Below are positions 5,756 through 13,008 of a stretch of 13,688 nucleotides of DNA, piece after piece (the stretch's first letter is position 1; every line of letters begins with the position of its first letter). Source of the stretch: Chloroflexota bacterium. GTDB taxonomy: Bacteria > Chloroflexota > Dehalococcoidia > Lucifugimonadales > CATQGZ01. The position numbers and the translations under genes are program-made. The notes below the pieces were generated by a model that saw nothing but the letters and a program-made list of their open reading frames with translations, made no database searches and was not told the DNA's origin. Location of the stretch: positions 1 through 13,688 of the forward strand of contig JAQBTI010000029.1 of NCBI GenBank assembly GCA_027624995.1, in the 5' to 3' direction.

Positions 5756-8407
5756 CTACTCCAGGGGGTGCCCTTCGTAGTCGACGGGCACCACCGGAAG
5801 GCCGATCTCGCGCAGCTCCGACTCGACCGTGGAACGGTCCCCTACGACAAGGATGGTGAGGTGCTCTTCGTCGAGCCTTTCCGCCGCGACCCGGTGGATG
5901 TCTTCCAGAGTCAACGCCTCGATCTGTTCGGCGTACGTCGAGAAATAGTCCAGGGGAAGACCGAAGACCTCCAGGAGGACTACACGCTGTAGCGTCTGAG
6001 AGTTGGTCTCGAATTGCGACGCCAGCCCTCTTAAGATGCCGTCACGAGCGTCGTCGAACTCCTCGCGAGTTACAGGACGCGGTCCCCGGATGTCGGAGAT
6101 CTCTTTGAGGGTCTCCACGATGGCCTTTGCGGTGACCTCGGTCTGGACCGAGCCGCCGGCCATCAACGCCGACGGTCCCTTGAGCCATTCTATGGACGAC
6201 GTGTAACCATAGCTGTAGCCTTTTTCTTCGCGCAGGTTCATGTTTAGGCGCGCCGTAAACTGCCCGCCGAAGATGTAGTTGAAGACATTGAGGGCCAAGT
6301 AGTCCTCATGGTGGCGGGGAATCGTGACGTGACCGGCCCGGATCACCGACTGAGGCGCTCCGGCCTTGTCCGCGAGGTAGATGGTACTGCCAACGGCCAC
6401 GCTCTCGGCTTCCGCGTCCCTTCGGGCAGTGGTCGTCTGCCCGGTCCAGTCTCCGAACAGAGATTCGGCCTTTGACTTAGCTTCCGATTCGTCCAGGTCC
6501 CCAACAACGATCAGCGTGGCCTCGGACGGGCCGAAATGCCTGCCGAAGTGATCGGTAAGCCGGTCGCGGGAGATCCGCTCGACCGAACGCTCGGTTCCCG
6601 ACATCGGGTGCCCGTATCCGGTGTCAGGCCCGTACAGGAGTGAGCGCGACGCTCTCGAAGCGATGGTCGTCGGGACGTCCGGTATGCGTCGCAGGTCAGT
6701 AAGCCGCTCCTTGCGGACCCGGTCCAGCTCGTTCTCGGGGAAGGTGGGGTTACGGGCGACGTCGGCCGCGATCTCCAGGGCGGTGCCCGAGTGTTGGGTC
6801 AGTGCCTCGACACTGATGACGGCATACTCGCGAGATGCCTCGGCTGATAAGTGCGTACCGAGGAACTCCATCTGGTCCGAGATCTCCTGACTCGTCCTGC
6901 TCGTCGTCCCTTCATCCAGCATCGAAGCTACCATGCTGGCCAGGCCGGGAAGCTCCAGAGGGTCGCTTGCTGCTCCGGTATTCATCACCAGCCCAAACGC
7001 GACCGTCGGAATTCCGAACCTAGGGACAGTTACAACGTTCAGGCCGTTTTCGAGACGTGTCCTAGTGGGGACGGGAGGAGTGAACGACGGCTGCCCGGAA
7101 GCCGCAGGCATGAGCTTCCGGTCCACGGGAGAGGTCGTCGGCTTCAGGGACTCCTCCGGCACCACCGAGAGCTTGACGTGACTCCGTTCAAAGACGCCGA
7201 GCGCCGACTGGACGTCCTCGACGCTGGCTGCCATGTAGCGTTCCAGGTCCGTATTGATTGCGCCGGGGTCGGTAGCCATGACGTTGTAGTAGTTGAGTTG
7301 GTCGGCCCTTCCCCCGAAGCCTCCCAGTCTTTCGAGTTGTCTGACACGCTGGCTCTGGATTCGATTCTTTGCCCGTTCGAGATCCATATCGCTTGGCGGC
7401 TCGTCTTTCAGGCGCTCAACCTCGCCCCAGACTGCCGCTTCGATCTCTTCCAATGAGTGGCCCGGGCTGGCCGTAATCTGAATGGAGAAGTCTCCAGCAA
7501 TCTCCTGTCCATCCTGGGAGGCAGACACGTCGCGGGCGATCTGTCGCTCGTAGACCAGCGATCGGTAGAGCCTTGAACTCTTCCCGTCTGCCAGAACCAT
7601 GGACAGCAGTTCGAGACCTGACTCGTTTCTGTCGAATGCCGGGACTGTCGGCCAGGCCAGGTAGAGCCTCGGGAGCTGCACCTTATCAGGCAGAGCAATG
7701 GAAACATGACCGCGGAGGCTCGAGTCCATTCGTCCGACCCGGCTGATCGGCGGTCCGGGTGGAATGTCTCCGAAGTACTTGTCCACGAGTGTCCTAACGG
7801 CATCCGGGTCGAAGTCGCCTGTGATCGCGAGGCTGGCGTTTGAAGGGGCGTAATAGCGCCTGAAGAAGTCCTTTATGTCGTCCAGCTCGGCTTCATCCAG
7901 GTCTTCCTGGGAGCCGATGGTCGGCCAGCTATAGGGATGAGGCGGAGGGAAGAGCGCCGGCAACAGCTTGAGGTAGGCCATTCCGTAGGGCCTGTTTTCG
8001 TAACTCTGTCTGCGCTCATTCTTGACCACGTCGCGCTGTATGTCGAACTTCTTCTGGTCCATGGCGTCCAGCAGAAAGCCCATCCGGTCGGACTCCAGCC
8101 AGAGCACCAGGTCCAGGTAATTGGAGGGTACGTTGACCCAATAGTTGGTTCTGTCCGAAGATGTTGAGCCGTTGAGGTCCGCGCCGACCTTCTGAAGAGG
8201 CTCGAAGAAGCTGCTGTCGTGGTTTTTTGACCCGGCGAACATCATATGTTCGAACAGATGGGCAAACCCGGTCCGGCCGACCTCTTCGTCCTTAGAGCCG
8301 ACGTGGTACCAAACGTTGACGGCGACGATGGGCAACGAATGGTCCTCGTGAAGGATTAGATCAAGGCCGTTGGACAGCGTCGTCTTCTCAAATGAGATGG
8401 ATAGCAT
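5756..8407 (-). CDS. M16 (pitrilysin/insulinase) family zinc metallopeptidase, two-domain single chain
   Basis: The 883-residue protein holds two tandem M16 halves. The N-terminal half carries the inverted zinc motif HLFEH (H50, E53, H54) with the third ligand E131 in KNERRQ, giving the family spacing HXXEH(X)76E. The second half (from about residue 450) has the same fold signature (LENGLNVVTV...) but no HXXEH, and carries the Arg/Tyr-type segment GYSYGY, as in the inactive half of the clam-shell chamber. Such enzymes degrade peptides; many bacterial ones are cytoplasmic or periplasmic. No signal peptide is seen. I chose the ATG at 8407 (MLSISFEKTTLSNGL), with GGAG 8 bases upstream and the first residues matching the family start. 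The frame remains open upstream to 8557, but that part is Arg-rich and overlaps the gatC promoter. Two-half chains of this length are usual for fused M16B enzymes. Confidence 0.93.
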   Translation of the reverse strand: MLSISFEKTTLSNGLDLILHEDHSLPIVAVNVWYHVGSKDEEVGRTGFAHLFEHMMFAGSKNHDSSFFEPLQKVGADLNGSTSSDRTNYWVNVPSNYLDLVLWLESDRMGFLLDAMDQKKFDIQRDVVKNERRQSYENRPYGMAYLKLLPALFPPPHPYSWPTIGSQEDLDEAELDDIKDFFRRYYAPSNASLAITGDFDPDAVRTLVDKYFGDIPPGPPISRVGRMDSSLRGHVSIALPDKVQLPRLYLAWPTVPAFDRNESGLELLSMVLADGKSSRLYRSLVYERQIARDVSASQDGQEIAGDFSIQITASPGHSLEEIEAAVWGEVERLKDEPPSDMDLERAKNRIQSQRVRQLERLGGFGGRADQLNYYNVMATDPGAINTDLERYMAASVEDVQSALGVFERSHVKLSVVPEESLKPTTSPVDRKLMPAASGQPSFTPPVPTRTRLENGLNVVTVPRFGIPTVAFGLVMNTGAASDPLELPGLASMVASMLDEGTTSRTSQEISDQMEFLGTHLSAEASREYAVISVEALTQHSGTALEIAADVARNPTFPENELDRVRKERLTDLRRIPDVPTTIASRASRSLLYGPDTGYGHPMSGTERSVERISRDRLTDHFGRHFGPSEATLIVVGDLDESEAKSKAESLFGDWTGQTTTARRDAEAESVAVGSTIYLADKAGAPQSVIRAGHVTIPRHHEDYLALNVFNYIFGGQFTARLNMNLREEKGYSYGYTSSIEWLKGPSALMAGGSVQTEVTAKAIVETLKEISDIRGPRPVTREEFDDARDGILRGLASQFETNSQTLQRVVLLEVFGLPLDYFSTYAEQIEALTLEDIHRVAAERLDEEHLTILVVGDRSTVESELREIGLPVVPVDYEGHPLE

Positions 8408-8436
8408 TCTTATTCTCCGGTCCGAAGATCGATTCG

Positions 8437-8451
8437 GGGCGCGGGGCGCCC
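8437..8451. repeat. GC-rich inverted repeat upstream of the M16 gene
   Basis: GGGCGC and GCGCCC pair perfectly around a 3-base loop, 30 bases before the M16 ATG. It lies in the presumed leader of that gene and could form a hairpin in the transcript. Function is unknown. Confidence 0.35.
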
Positions 8452-8494
8452 GTCGACTTCTAGCTTTTCTGACCAGCCATCGGGGAGGCTCTAT

Positions 8495-8509
8495 CAGTCG
8501 GACCGACTG
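8495..8509. promoter_or_regulatory. 15-bp palindrome in the M16/gatC divergent region (possible operator)
   Basis: CAGTCGG and CCGACTG are perfect 7-bp arms around a single A. The site lies between the divergent M16 and gatC genes, 16 bases upstream of the -35 of the gatC promoter candidate. This is a plausible place for a dimeric regulator acting on either gene. Confidence 0.4.
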
Positions 8510-8524
8510 GTTTCTCGGCTCCTG

Positions 8525-8553
8525 TTGAGCGGCTCTGACCCGTTTGCTACACT
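8525..8553 (+). promoter_or_regulatory. Candidate sigma70-type promoter of gatC-gatA
   Basis: TTGAGC (8525-8530) and TACACT (8548-8553) are separated by exactly 17 bases. This would start transcription near 8560, about 20 bases before the gatC GTG. Confidence 0.5.
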
Positions 8554-8580
8554 GCACACCAATATGAGCAGAGGTACGAC

Positions 8581-8874
8581 GTGAAGCTGACGATAGAAGA
8601 GGTCCGACACGTGGCCGCTCTGGCGCGGATTGGGATGACGGACGCCGAGCTGGAACTCATGCGCGACCAGTTGTCGCACATCCTCGAAAGCTTCGACGCG
8701 CTTGGCCAGGTGGACACCGACGGCGTCGAACCCACCCGCCACTCGGTCGACGTGGACTCGGTCATGAGAGACGACGAGGTTCGAGACTCCCTGCTGCGAG
8801 AGGACGTCCTCGCCAATGCGCCCTCAAAGGAGGGCGATTTCGTCAGGGTGAGGGCCGTCCTTGGCGATCATTAG
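8581..8874 (+). CDS. gatC: Aspartyl/glutamyl-tRNA amidotransferase subunit C
   Basis: The 97-residue protein begins KLTIEEVRHVAALARIGMTD and continues through LSHILESFDALGQVDTDGVEPT, the conserved GatC pattern. Length is normal for the family. GatC wraps around and stabilises GatA in the GatCAB complex, which converts Glu-tRNA(Gln) or Asp-tRNA(Asn) to the correctly charged forms. The start is a GTG at 8581 with AGAGG 7 bases upstream; no in-frame ATG gives the family N-terminus. It is followed 42 bases later by gatA, the expected order for many bacteria. Confidence 0.95.
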   Translation: MKLTIEEVRHVAALARIGMTDAELELMRDQLSHILESFDALGQVDTDGVEPTRHSVDVDSVMRDDEVRDSLLREDVLANAPSKEGDFVRVRAVLGDH

Positions 8875-8916
8875 GCAGCGGACCCACGCAATTCTCGCTC
8901 CAGCCGGTATGGTCGA

Positions 8917-10380
8917 ATGAACTCTTCTGACGTCTTAGGCCTCAGCGTGCAGGCAGCAAAGACCCTCCTCGATCGTGGTGAGGTCTCGTCCTACGAGCTA
9001 ACCCGGGCCGTCCTCGACCGAATCCGAGAGGTCGATGGCCGCGTCAATGCATTCGTGACGGTCACCGAGGACGAGGCGATGGCGCAGGCGCTTAGCGCAG
9101 ACCGGCGTATTGCTGATGGAGACAACGGACCCCTAACCGGCGTGCCGATGCAAATCAAGGACAACATGTGCACCCGGGGGGTCCCGACGACCTGCGCCTC
9201 GCATATGCTCCAAGACTTCATTCCGCCTTACGACGCAACTGTGGTCGCTCGGTTACAACTAGAAGGCGCGGTGCTTGTGGGCAAGGGGAACATGGACGAG
9301 TTCGCTATGGGCTCGTCGACGGAAAATTCCGCCCTATTCCCTACGCGGAACCCCTGGGACTTGGACCGGGTCCCCGGGGGCAGCAGCGGTGGTCCAGCCG
9401 CTGCGGTGGCCGCAGACGAGTGCGTCTTTTCCCTGGGCTCAGACACCGGTGGCAGCATCCGACAGCCCGCAGCCCTATGCGGCGTGGTCGGCCTCAAGCC
9501 CACATACGGGCTCGTCAGCCGCTATGGTCTCATTGCCTTCGCCAGCTCGCTCGACCAGATCGGCCCCCTCACCAAGAACGTGACCGACTCCGCGCTCGTC
9601 CTGAACGCGATAGCAGGCCACGACCGCAACGACTCAACGTCGATACGCTACGACCCACCGGACTACTCTCGAGCGCTGTTGCCCGATCTGAAGGGACTCC
9701 GTATCGGGGTTCCGAAGGAGTACTTCGTCGAGGGACTGGAGCCAGGCGTCGAGGAGGCCGTACGGACTGCGATCGGCGTCCTGGAGGAGCTGGGCGCAAA
9801 GGTCGAGGAGACCTCTCTGCCCAACACTGAACACGCACTCGCTGTGTACTACATAATCGCGCCGTCCGAGGCATCGGCAAACCTCGCCCGTTACGACGGC
9901 GTGAAGTATGGATACTCGGCGGCAGAGGCTGACGGGATGTGGGATGCCCTCGACAAGACGCGCCAGGACGGATTCGGTCCCGAAGTCAAACGGCGCATCA
10001 TGCTGGGCACTTACGCACTCTCGACCGGATACTACGACGCCTACTATCTGAAGGCGCAGAAGGTGCGGACGCTGATCGCTCTGGAATTTCGAGATGCCTT
10101 TCAGCGATTTGACGCTCTGGTGACCCCCACGTCTCCGTCCGTGGCGTTCAAGCTCGGCGAAAAGACTGCGGACCCAGTCCAGATGTACCTGAACGACATC
10201 TTGACGATGCCAGCCAACATCGCGGGCATCCCCGCCATCTCGGTCCCTGGCGGCATCGTCGAGGGACTGCCCGTCGGACTCCAGTTCTTAGGCCCTCCTC
10301 TGGGTGAGGAGACCCTGTTCCGCGCGGCCTACGCCTACGAACAGGCCACAGAATGGCACCGGATGCGCCCGGACCTGTAG
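8917..10380 (+). CDS. gatA: Aspartyl/glutamyl-tRNA amidotransferase subunit A (amidase)
   Basis: The 487-residue protein is a full-length amidase-signature enzyme. The catalytic triad is visible as K81 (QIKDN), S156 (PGGSSGG) and the nucleophile S180 (DTGGSIRQPA). GatA hydrolyses glutamine or asparagine and sends ammonia to GatB, which amidates mischarged tRNA. Family-typical segments GKGNMDEFAMGSSTENSA and GLKPTYGLVSRYGL are intact, so this is GatA rather than a generic amidase. The ATG at 8917 gives the expected N-terminus, although the ribosome site is weak (GGTATGGTCGA). It lies 42 bases after gatC. gatB does not follow; an alpha/beta hydrolase takes that place, so gatB must lie elsewhere if the complex is complete. 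Confidence 0.97.
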   Translation: MNSSDVLGLSVQAAKTLLDRGEVSSYELTRAVLDRIREVDGRVNAFVTVTEDEAMAQALSADRRIADGDNGPLTGVPMQIKDNMCTRGVPTTCASHMLQDFIPPYDATVVARLQLEGAVLVGKGNMDEFAMGSSTENSALFPTRNPWDLDRVPGGSSGGPAAAVAADECVFSLGSDTGGSIRQPAALCGVVGLKPTYGLVSRYGLIAFASSLDQIGPLTKNVTDSALVLNAIAGHDRNDSTSIRYDPPDYSRALLPDLKGLRIGVPKEYFVEGLEPGVEEAVRTAIGVLEELGAKVEETSLPNTEHALAVYYIIAPSEASANLARYDGVKYGYSAAEADGMWDALDKTRQDGFGPEVKRRIMLGTYALSTGYYDAYYLKAQKVRTLIALEFRDAFQRFDALVTPTSPSVAFKLGEKTADPVQMYLNDILTMPANIAGIPAISVPGGIVEGLPVGLQFLGPPLGEETLFRAAYAYEQATEWHRMRPDL

Positions 10381-10413
10381 GGGCGCACCCGCCTGTTACC
10401 CGCCTGTGCGCCC
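10381..10413 (+). repeat. Hairpin with internal direct repeat after gatA
   Basis: GGGCGCAC (10381-10388) and GTGCGCCC (10406-10413) are perfect 8-bp arms beginning at the first base after the gatA stop. The loop region holds two copies of ACCCGCCTGT (10387-10396 and 10398-10407), one base apart. No T-run follows, so it may be a processing or attenuation stem, or a weak terminator. Confidence 0.5.
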
Positions 10414-10461
10414 TCCGAGCGGGCAAGACGGTGCAGACATGAGTCCGTACCTACACGAGTC

Positions 10462-11127
10462 ATGATGATCAACAGCGTCTCGGAATGGCAACCCCCGGAG
10501 GGCCAGCCAGGCAGAGGCCGGCTCATCGGCACGGAGCGCGGCGATGTCCAGGCCATTCTGCACGAGGACGGCGCCACTCGCAGCGCGATAGTCTGGGTTT
10601 GGGGGATACACGGCGGATTCGACGGGCCTGCCGACTCCATCTATCGTTCCATGTCCGAGGAACTGAAAGGCGAGATCGCGTCTCTGAGAGTCAACTACCG
10701 CCACCCGACGGAGTTCGAGGAGTGCGTCTACGACACGCTGGCTGGAGTCGCATATCTGGGCTCCGCCGGATACGACAAACTGGCGCTAATCGGCCATTCG
10801 CTCGGCGGAGCGGTCGTCATCTCGGCCGCACCTCGCAGCCCGCAGGTGAAGGCCGTCGTGGCCCTTTCGAGCCAGACCCTGGGAGCAAGAGACGTGTCCG
10901 ACGTATCACCCAGGCCGTTGCTGCTGGTCCACGGAGCAAACGACAGGAACCTGCCTGTAGAATGTTCCCAGGCCATCTACGAATGGGCGCGAGAACCCAA
11001 GGAGCTGGTCATCTATCCCGGCGCGGGCCATGGACTGCGGCAGTGCAAGGATGAGGTGCACAAGCTCCTCCGCGGCTGGCTCACTGAGAAGCTCCAAAAC
11101 GACCAAGAGGAGGGACCGGATGCCTGA
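10462..11127 (+). CDS. Alpha/beta hydrolase (dienelactone-hydrolase-like)
   Basis: The 221-residue protein has the alpha/beta hydrolase fold markers: an oxyanion-type segment (GIHGGFDGP, 48-56), the nucleophile elbow GHSLGG (S113), the acid D161 in HGANDRNLP and the base H190 in GAGHGLRQ. It could cleave an ester, thioester or C-C bond; the substrate is not evident. It has no signal peptide or lid domain and is close to the minimal size for the fold. Two adjacent ATG codons (10462 and 10465) could start it, neither with a strong ribosome site. Its last 8 bases overlap the start of the next gene, an SDR, implying co-translation and a shared pathway. It lies 81 bases after gatA, separated by a hairpin, so it may be partly co-transcribed with gatCA. 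Confidence 0.85.
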   Translation: MMINSVSEWQPPEGQPGRGRLIGTERGDVQAILHEDGATRSAIVWVWGIHGGFDGPADSIYRSMSEELKGEIASLRVNYRHPTEFEECVYDTLAGVAYLGSAGYDKLALIGHSLGGAVVISAAPRSPQVKAVVALSSQTLGARDVSDVSPRPLLLVHGANDRNLPVECSQAIYEWAREPKELVIYPGAGHGLRQCKDEVHKLLRGWLTEKLQNDQEEGPDA

Positions 11128-11932
11128 ATTCGAAGGAAAGGTAGCGATCGTCACCGGGGCTGGCCGGCTGAGAGGAATAGGCCGGGGGGCCGCTATCGCG
11201 TTCGCCAAACTGGGCGCCGACCTCGTCGTAACCGGCACGGGCCGGAATCCGGCGCGGTATCCCGACGACGAGAAGGCGGTCGGCTGGCGCGATATCGAGA
11301 GCACTGCGGAACAGGTTCGTGCGCTGGGAACGCGTGCCCTTCCGCTCGTAGTCGACGTGTCGAGCGAAGACCAGGTAAAAGGCATGATGGCCCGTACTCT
11401 GGAGGAGTTCGGTCGAGTCGACTTCTTGGTCAACAACGCGGCATTCGCTCGCGGGCCGGACAGGGTGCCCGTTTTCGACCTGGACGCCGACATACTGCAG
11501 AAGGTGTTGGACGTGAAGATCAATGGTGGGGTCTTCTGTAGCAGAGAGGCGGCCAAGGCCATGATCGAGCAAGGGGAGGGTGGGGGCATAGTCTTCGTGT
11601 CGTCCGGGGCGGGCAAGCATGGAGGGGCAAACGCCCTTGCATACAACGCCGCCTGCTTCGCCCAGGTGGGGATGACCCAGTCGCTAGCTCAGGAGCTGGG
11701 CCCGCACGGCATAAACGTCAACTGCGTCTGTCCGGGCGCTGTTGACACGTCTCGCGTCGATGACATCGGCCGGGGAGAGAAGTGGAAGAATATGGAGGCC
11801 CAGATTCCGATACGCAGGGCGGGGACCGACGAGGAAGTGGGCGGCGTAATCGCCTACCTATGCACCGAGGCCGCTTCCTGGATACACGGCCAGTCGATCA
11901 ACCTGAACGGCGGCACGATGATGGCGCCCTAG
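11120..11932 (+). CDS. SDR-family protein with Cys in place of the catalytic Lys
   Basis: The 270-residue protein has the SDR order: a nucleotide site TGAGRLRGIGRG (12-23, two residues longer than the usual TGxxxGxG), VDVSS (79-82 region), NNAA (105-108), the tetrad Asn N135, S161/S162 and Y175. The YxxxK motif reads YNAAC, so Cys179 replaces the catalytic Lys. The C-terminal PGAVDT and the terminal SINLNGGTMMAP are typical of 3-oxoacyl-reductase/glucose-dehydrogenase-like SDRs. The ATG at 11120 (MPEFEGKVAIVTG) fits the family start and is preceded by GAGGAGGG. It overlaps the hydrolase stop by 8 bases. The two genes probably act together, for example an SDR-type step beside an esterase or thioesterase step. 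Without the Lys, ordinary NAD(P)-dependent activity is uncertain. Confidence 0.85.
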   Translation: MPEFEGKVAIVTGAGRLRGIGRGAAIAFAKLGADLVVTGTGRNPARYPDDEKAVGWRDIESTAEQVRALGTRALPLVVDVSSEDQVKGMMARTLEEFGRVDFLVNNAAFARGPDRVPVFDLDADILQKVLDVKINGGVFCSREAAKAMIEQGEGGGIVFVSSGAGKHGGANALAYNAACFAQVGMTQSLAQELGPHGINVNCVCPGAVDTSRVDDIGRGEKWKNMEAQIPIRRAGTDEEVGGVIAYLCTEAASWIHGQSINLNGGTMMAP

Positions 11933-11979
11933 CCGGTCCCGCTGTCCGTTTTCCCCCGATCGTGGTGGGCTCCTCCGTG

Positions 11980-12022
11980 TCACCCTGGTCTCCCATTTCA
12001 CCCTGAGCGGAGCGAAGGGTCT
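11980..12022. repeat. REP-like intergenic element with short direct repeat
   Basis: ACCCT (12000-12004) and AGGGT (12016-12020) flank the GAGCGGAGCGA core (12005-12015), the same 11-mer as at 4879-4889. TCACCCTG occurs twice, at 11980-11987 and 11998-12005. The element sits between converging genes and resembles the CCTGAGCGGAGCGAAGG-type repeats dispersed in many bacterial genomes. Confidence 0.55.
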
Positions 12023-12093
12023 GGCGGGGTGGGGCACTACCAATCGGCGCTAGAGTGTCGCCGGTCTTGGTACGCCCTTCGATCAGCTCAGAC

Positions 12094-12534
12094 CTAGCTC
12101 TCCCTGGAAGGCAGCTCCAGGATCGCTTTACCGATGATCAAGCGCGTGCCTTCAGGGTCCGCAAGGAAGACGTCGCACTGCACCTCGGACCGTCCCTCGA
12201 TCATCCCTTTGTCTGTGACTATACCGCTCAGCGTGTGTACGACATCGTGCAGGACCAGCTGCCTAAACACGACGTCGAGCGTGTTCAGGCTCACACCCGG
12301 CGCCCACTCGGTCAGTAAACGCGATATGAAGGCCATAGTCATCACACCGGGTACGATCGGCCCGGCCAGACCTTCGTTTGCGGCAGTCTCGGGGTCGTTG
12401 AACCTCGTGGGCTTCGTGTCGTTCGTCCATGCCTTTACGAACTCCACGACCTGCCCGTGGTTGATGGCCCTTTCGATGGGGCCGATATCGTCGCCCACGT
12501 CGACATCTTCGTAGTAGCGCGTATCCGAAGTCAT
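12094..12534 (-). CDS. MaoC-like hotdog protein with altered active-site motif
   Basis: The 146-residue protein is a single hotdog-fold domain of the MaoC type. It has the start YYEDVDVGDDIGP, the hydratase region TNDTKPTRFNDPETA (37-51) and the GPIVPGVMTMAFISRLL helix. In active R-specific enoyl-CoA hydratases this region reads GDxNPxH: Asp and His hydrate the double bond. Here D39 is kept, but Asn is Lys and the His is Arg44. The GPIAHG-type turn also reads GPIVPG. Catalysis by the usual mechanism is therefore doubtful. The gene starts at ATG 12534, 2 bases after the TAA of the upstream hotdog gene, so the two are almost certainly co-translated, as in split HadA/HadB-type dehydratases. A thioesterase-like or binding role is an alternative. 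Confidence 0.82.
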   Translation of the reverse strand: MTSDTRYYEDVDVGDDIGPIERAINHGQVVEFVKAWTNDTKPTRFNDPETAANEGLAGPIVPGVMTMAFISRLLTEWAPGVSLNTLDVVFRQLVLHDVVHTLSGIVTDKGMIEGRSEVQCDVFLADPEGTRLIIGKAILELPSRES

Positions 12535-12536
12535 GA

Positions 12537-12998
12537 TTAGGTCTTGCTCCTGTGCACGAAGGACTCCCGCACCGTGGCGGCCGTGTCTCCCCGCTGATTG
12601 GTAAAGCTCGTCTCCCAGACCTCGAAGACCATCTTCCCCGACCGCCCGGTCTTCGGGTAGACCTCTTTGAGCTTGGTCTTCGCCGACAGAGTGTCCCCTG
12701 GCCGGACGGGATTCTTGTATTCGATGGCCTGCCCGGCATGAAAGCCGAGGTCTCCAAACTCCAGCCCAATGTCCGGTCGCTTGATGTCCCCGGCGAAGAT
12801 GTTGCAGAAGGTCGGAGGGGCGATCAACCCGCCGTACTTCGACTCCTTGGCCTTCTCCTCGTCGACAAATACGGGATCGGTCTCGCCCGTGGAGATGGCG
12901 AACCCCAAGATCTTTTCCTTGGTCACCTCGAACACTCCAACCTCGTGTTCGACGCCCAGCAGTGATCTGTTGTATTGGATTTCGTCGTCGGTTGTCAC
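12537..12998 (-). CDS. Hotdog protein, MaoC N-terminal-half (HadA/HadC-like) type
   Basis: The 153-residue protein matches the N-terminal MaoC dehydratase half (FAS1-type, HadA/HadC-like). Key segments are FEVTKEKILGFAISTGETDPVF (23-44), the GGLIAPPTF turn (56-64) and the later KNPVRPGDTLSAKTKLKEVY strand. In such split enzymes this subunit lacks the catalytic Asp-His and shapes the acyl-chain tunnel, while the partner is catalytic. Translation starts at GTG 12998 with a strong GGAGGAG site close upstream; an ATG two bases upstream runs straight into TGA and is not used. It lies 10 bases after the PHP gene and 2 bases before the MaoC-like gene, forming a three-gene operon. Acyl-CoA or acyl-carrier substrates are the likely ligands. 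Confidence 0.83.
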   Translation of the reverse strand: MTTDDEIQYNRSLLGVEHEVGVFEVTKEKILGFAISTGETDPVFVDEEKAKESKYGGLIAPPTFCNIFAGDIKRPDIGLEFGDLGFHAGQAIEYKNPVRPGDTLSAKTKLKEVYPKTGRSGKMVFEVWETSFTNQRGDTAATVRESFVHRSKT

Positions 12999-13008
12999 AT
13001 GCTCCTCC

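Noticed and set aside
8408..8557. N-terminal extension of the M16 peptidase to 8557
   Set aside because: The 50 extra residues are Arg-rich without family features, and overlap the gatC promoter candidate and its palindrome. The ATG at 8407 has GGAG upstream and gives the family start.
9168..9830. Long alternative frames within gatA on both strands
   Set aside because: They are shadows of a high-GC gene whose own frame holds all amidase motifs.
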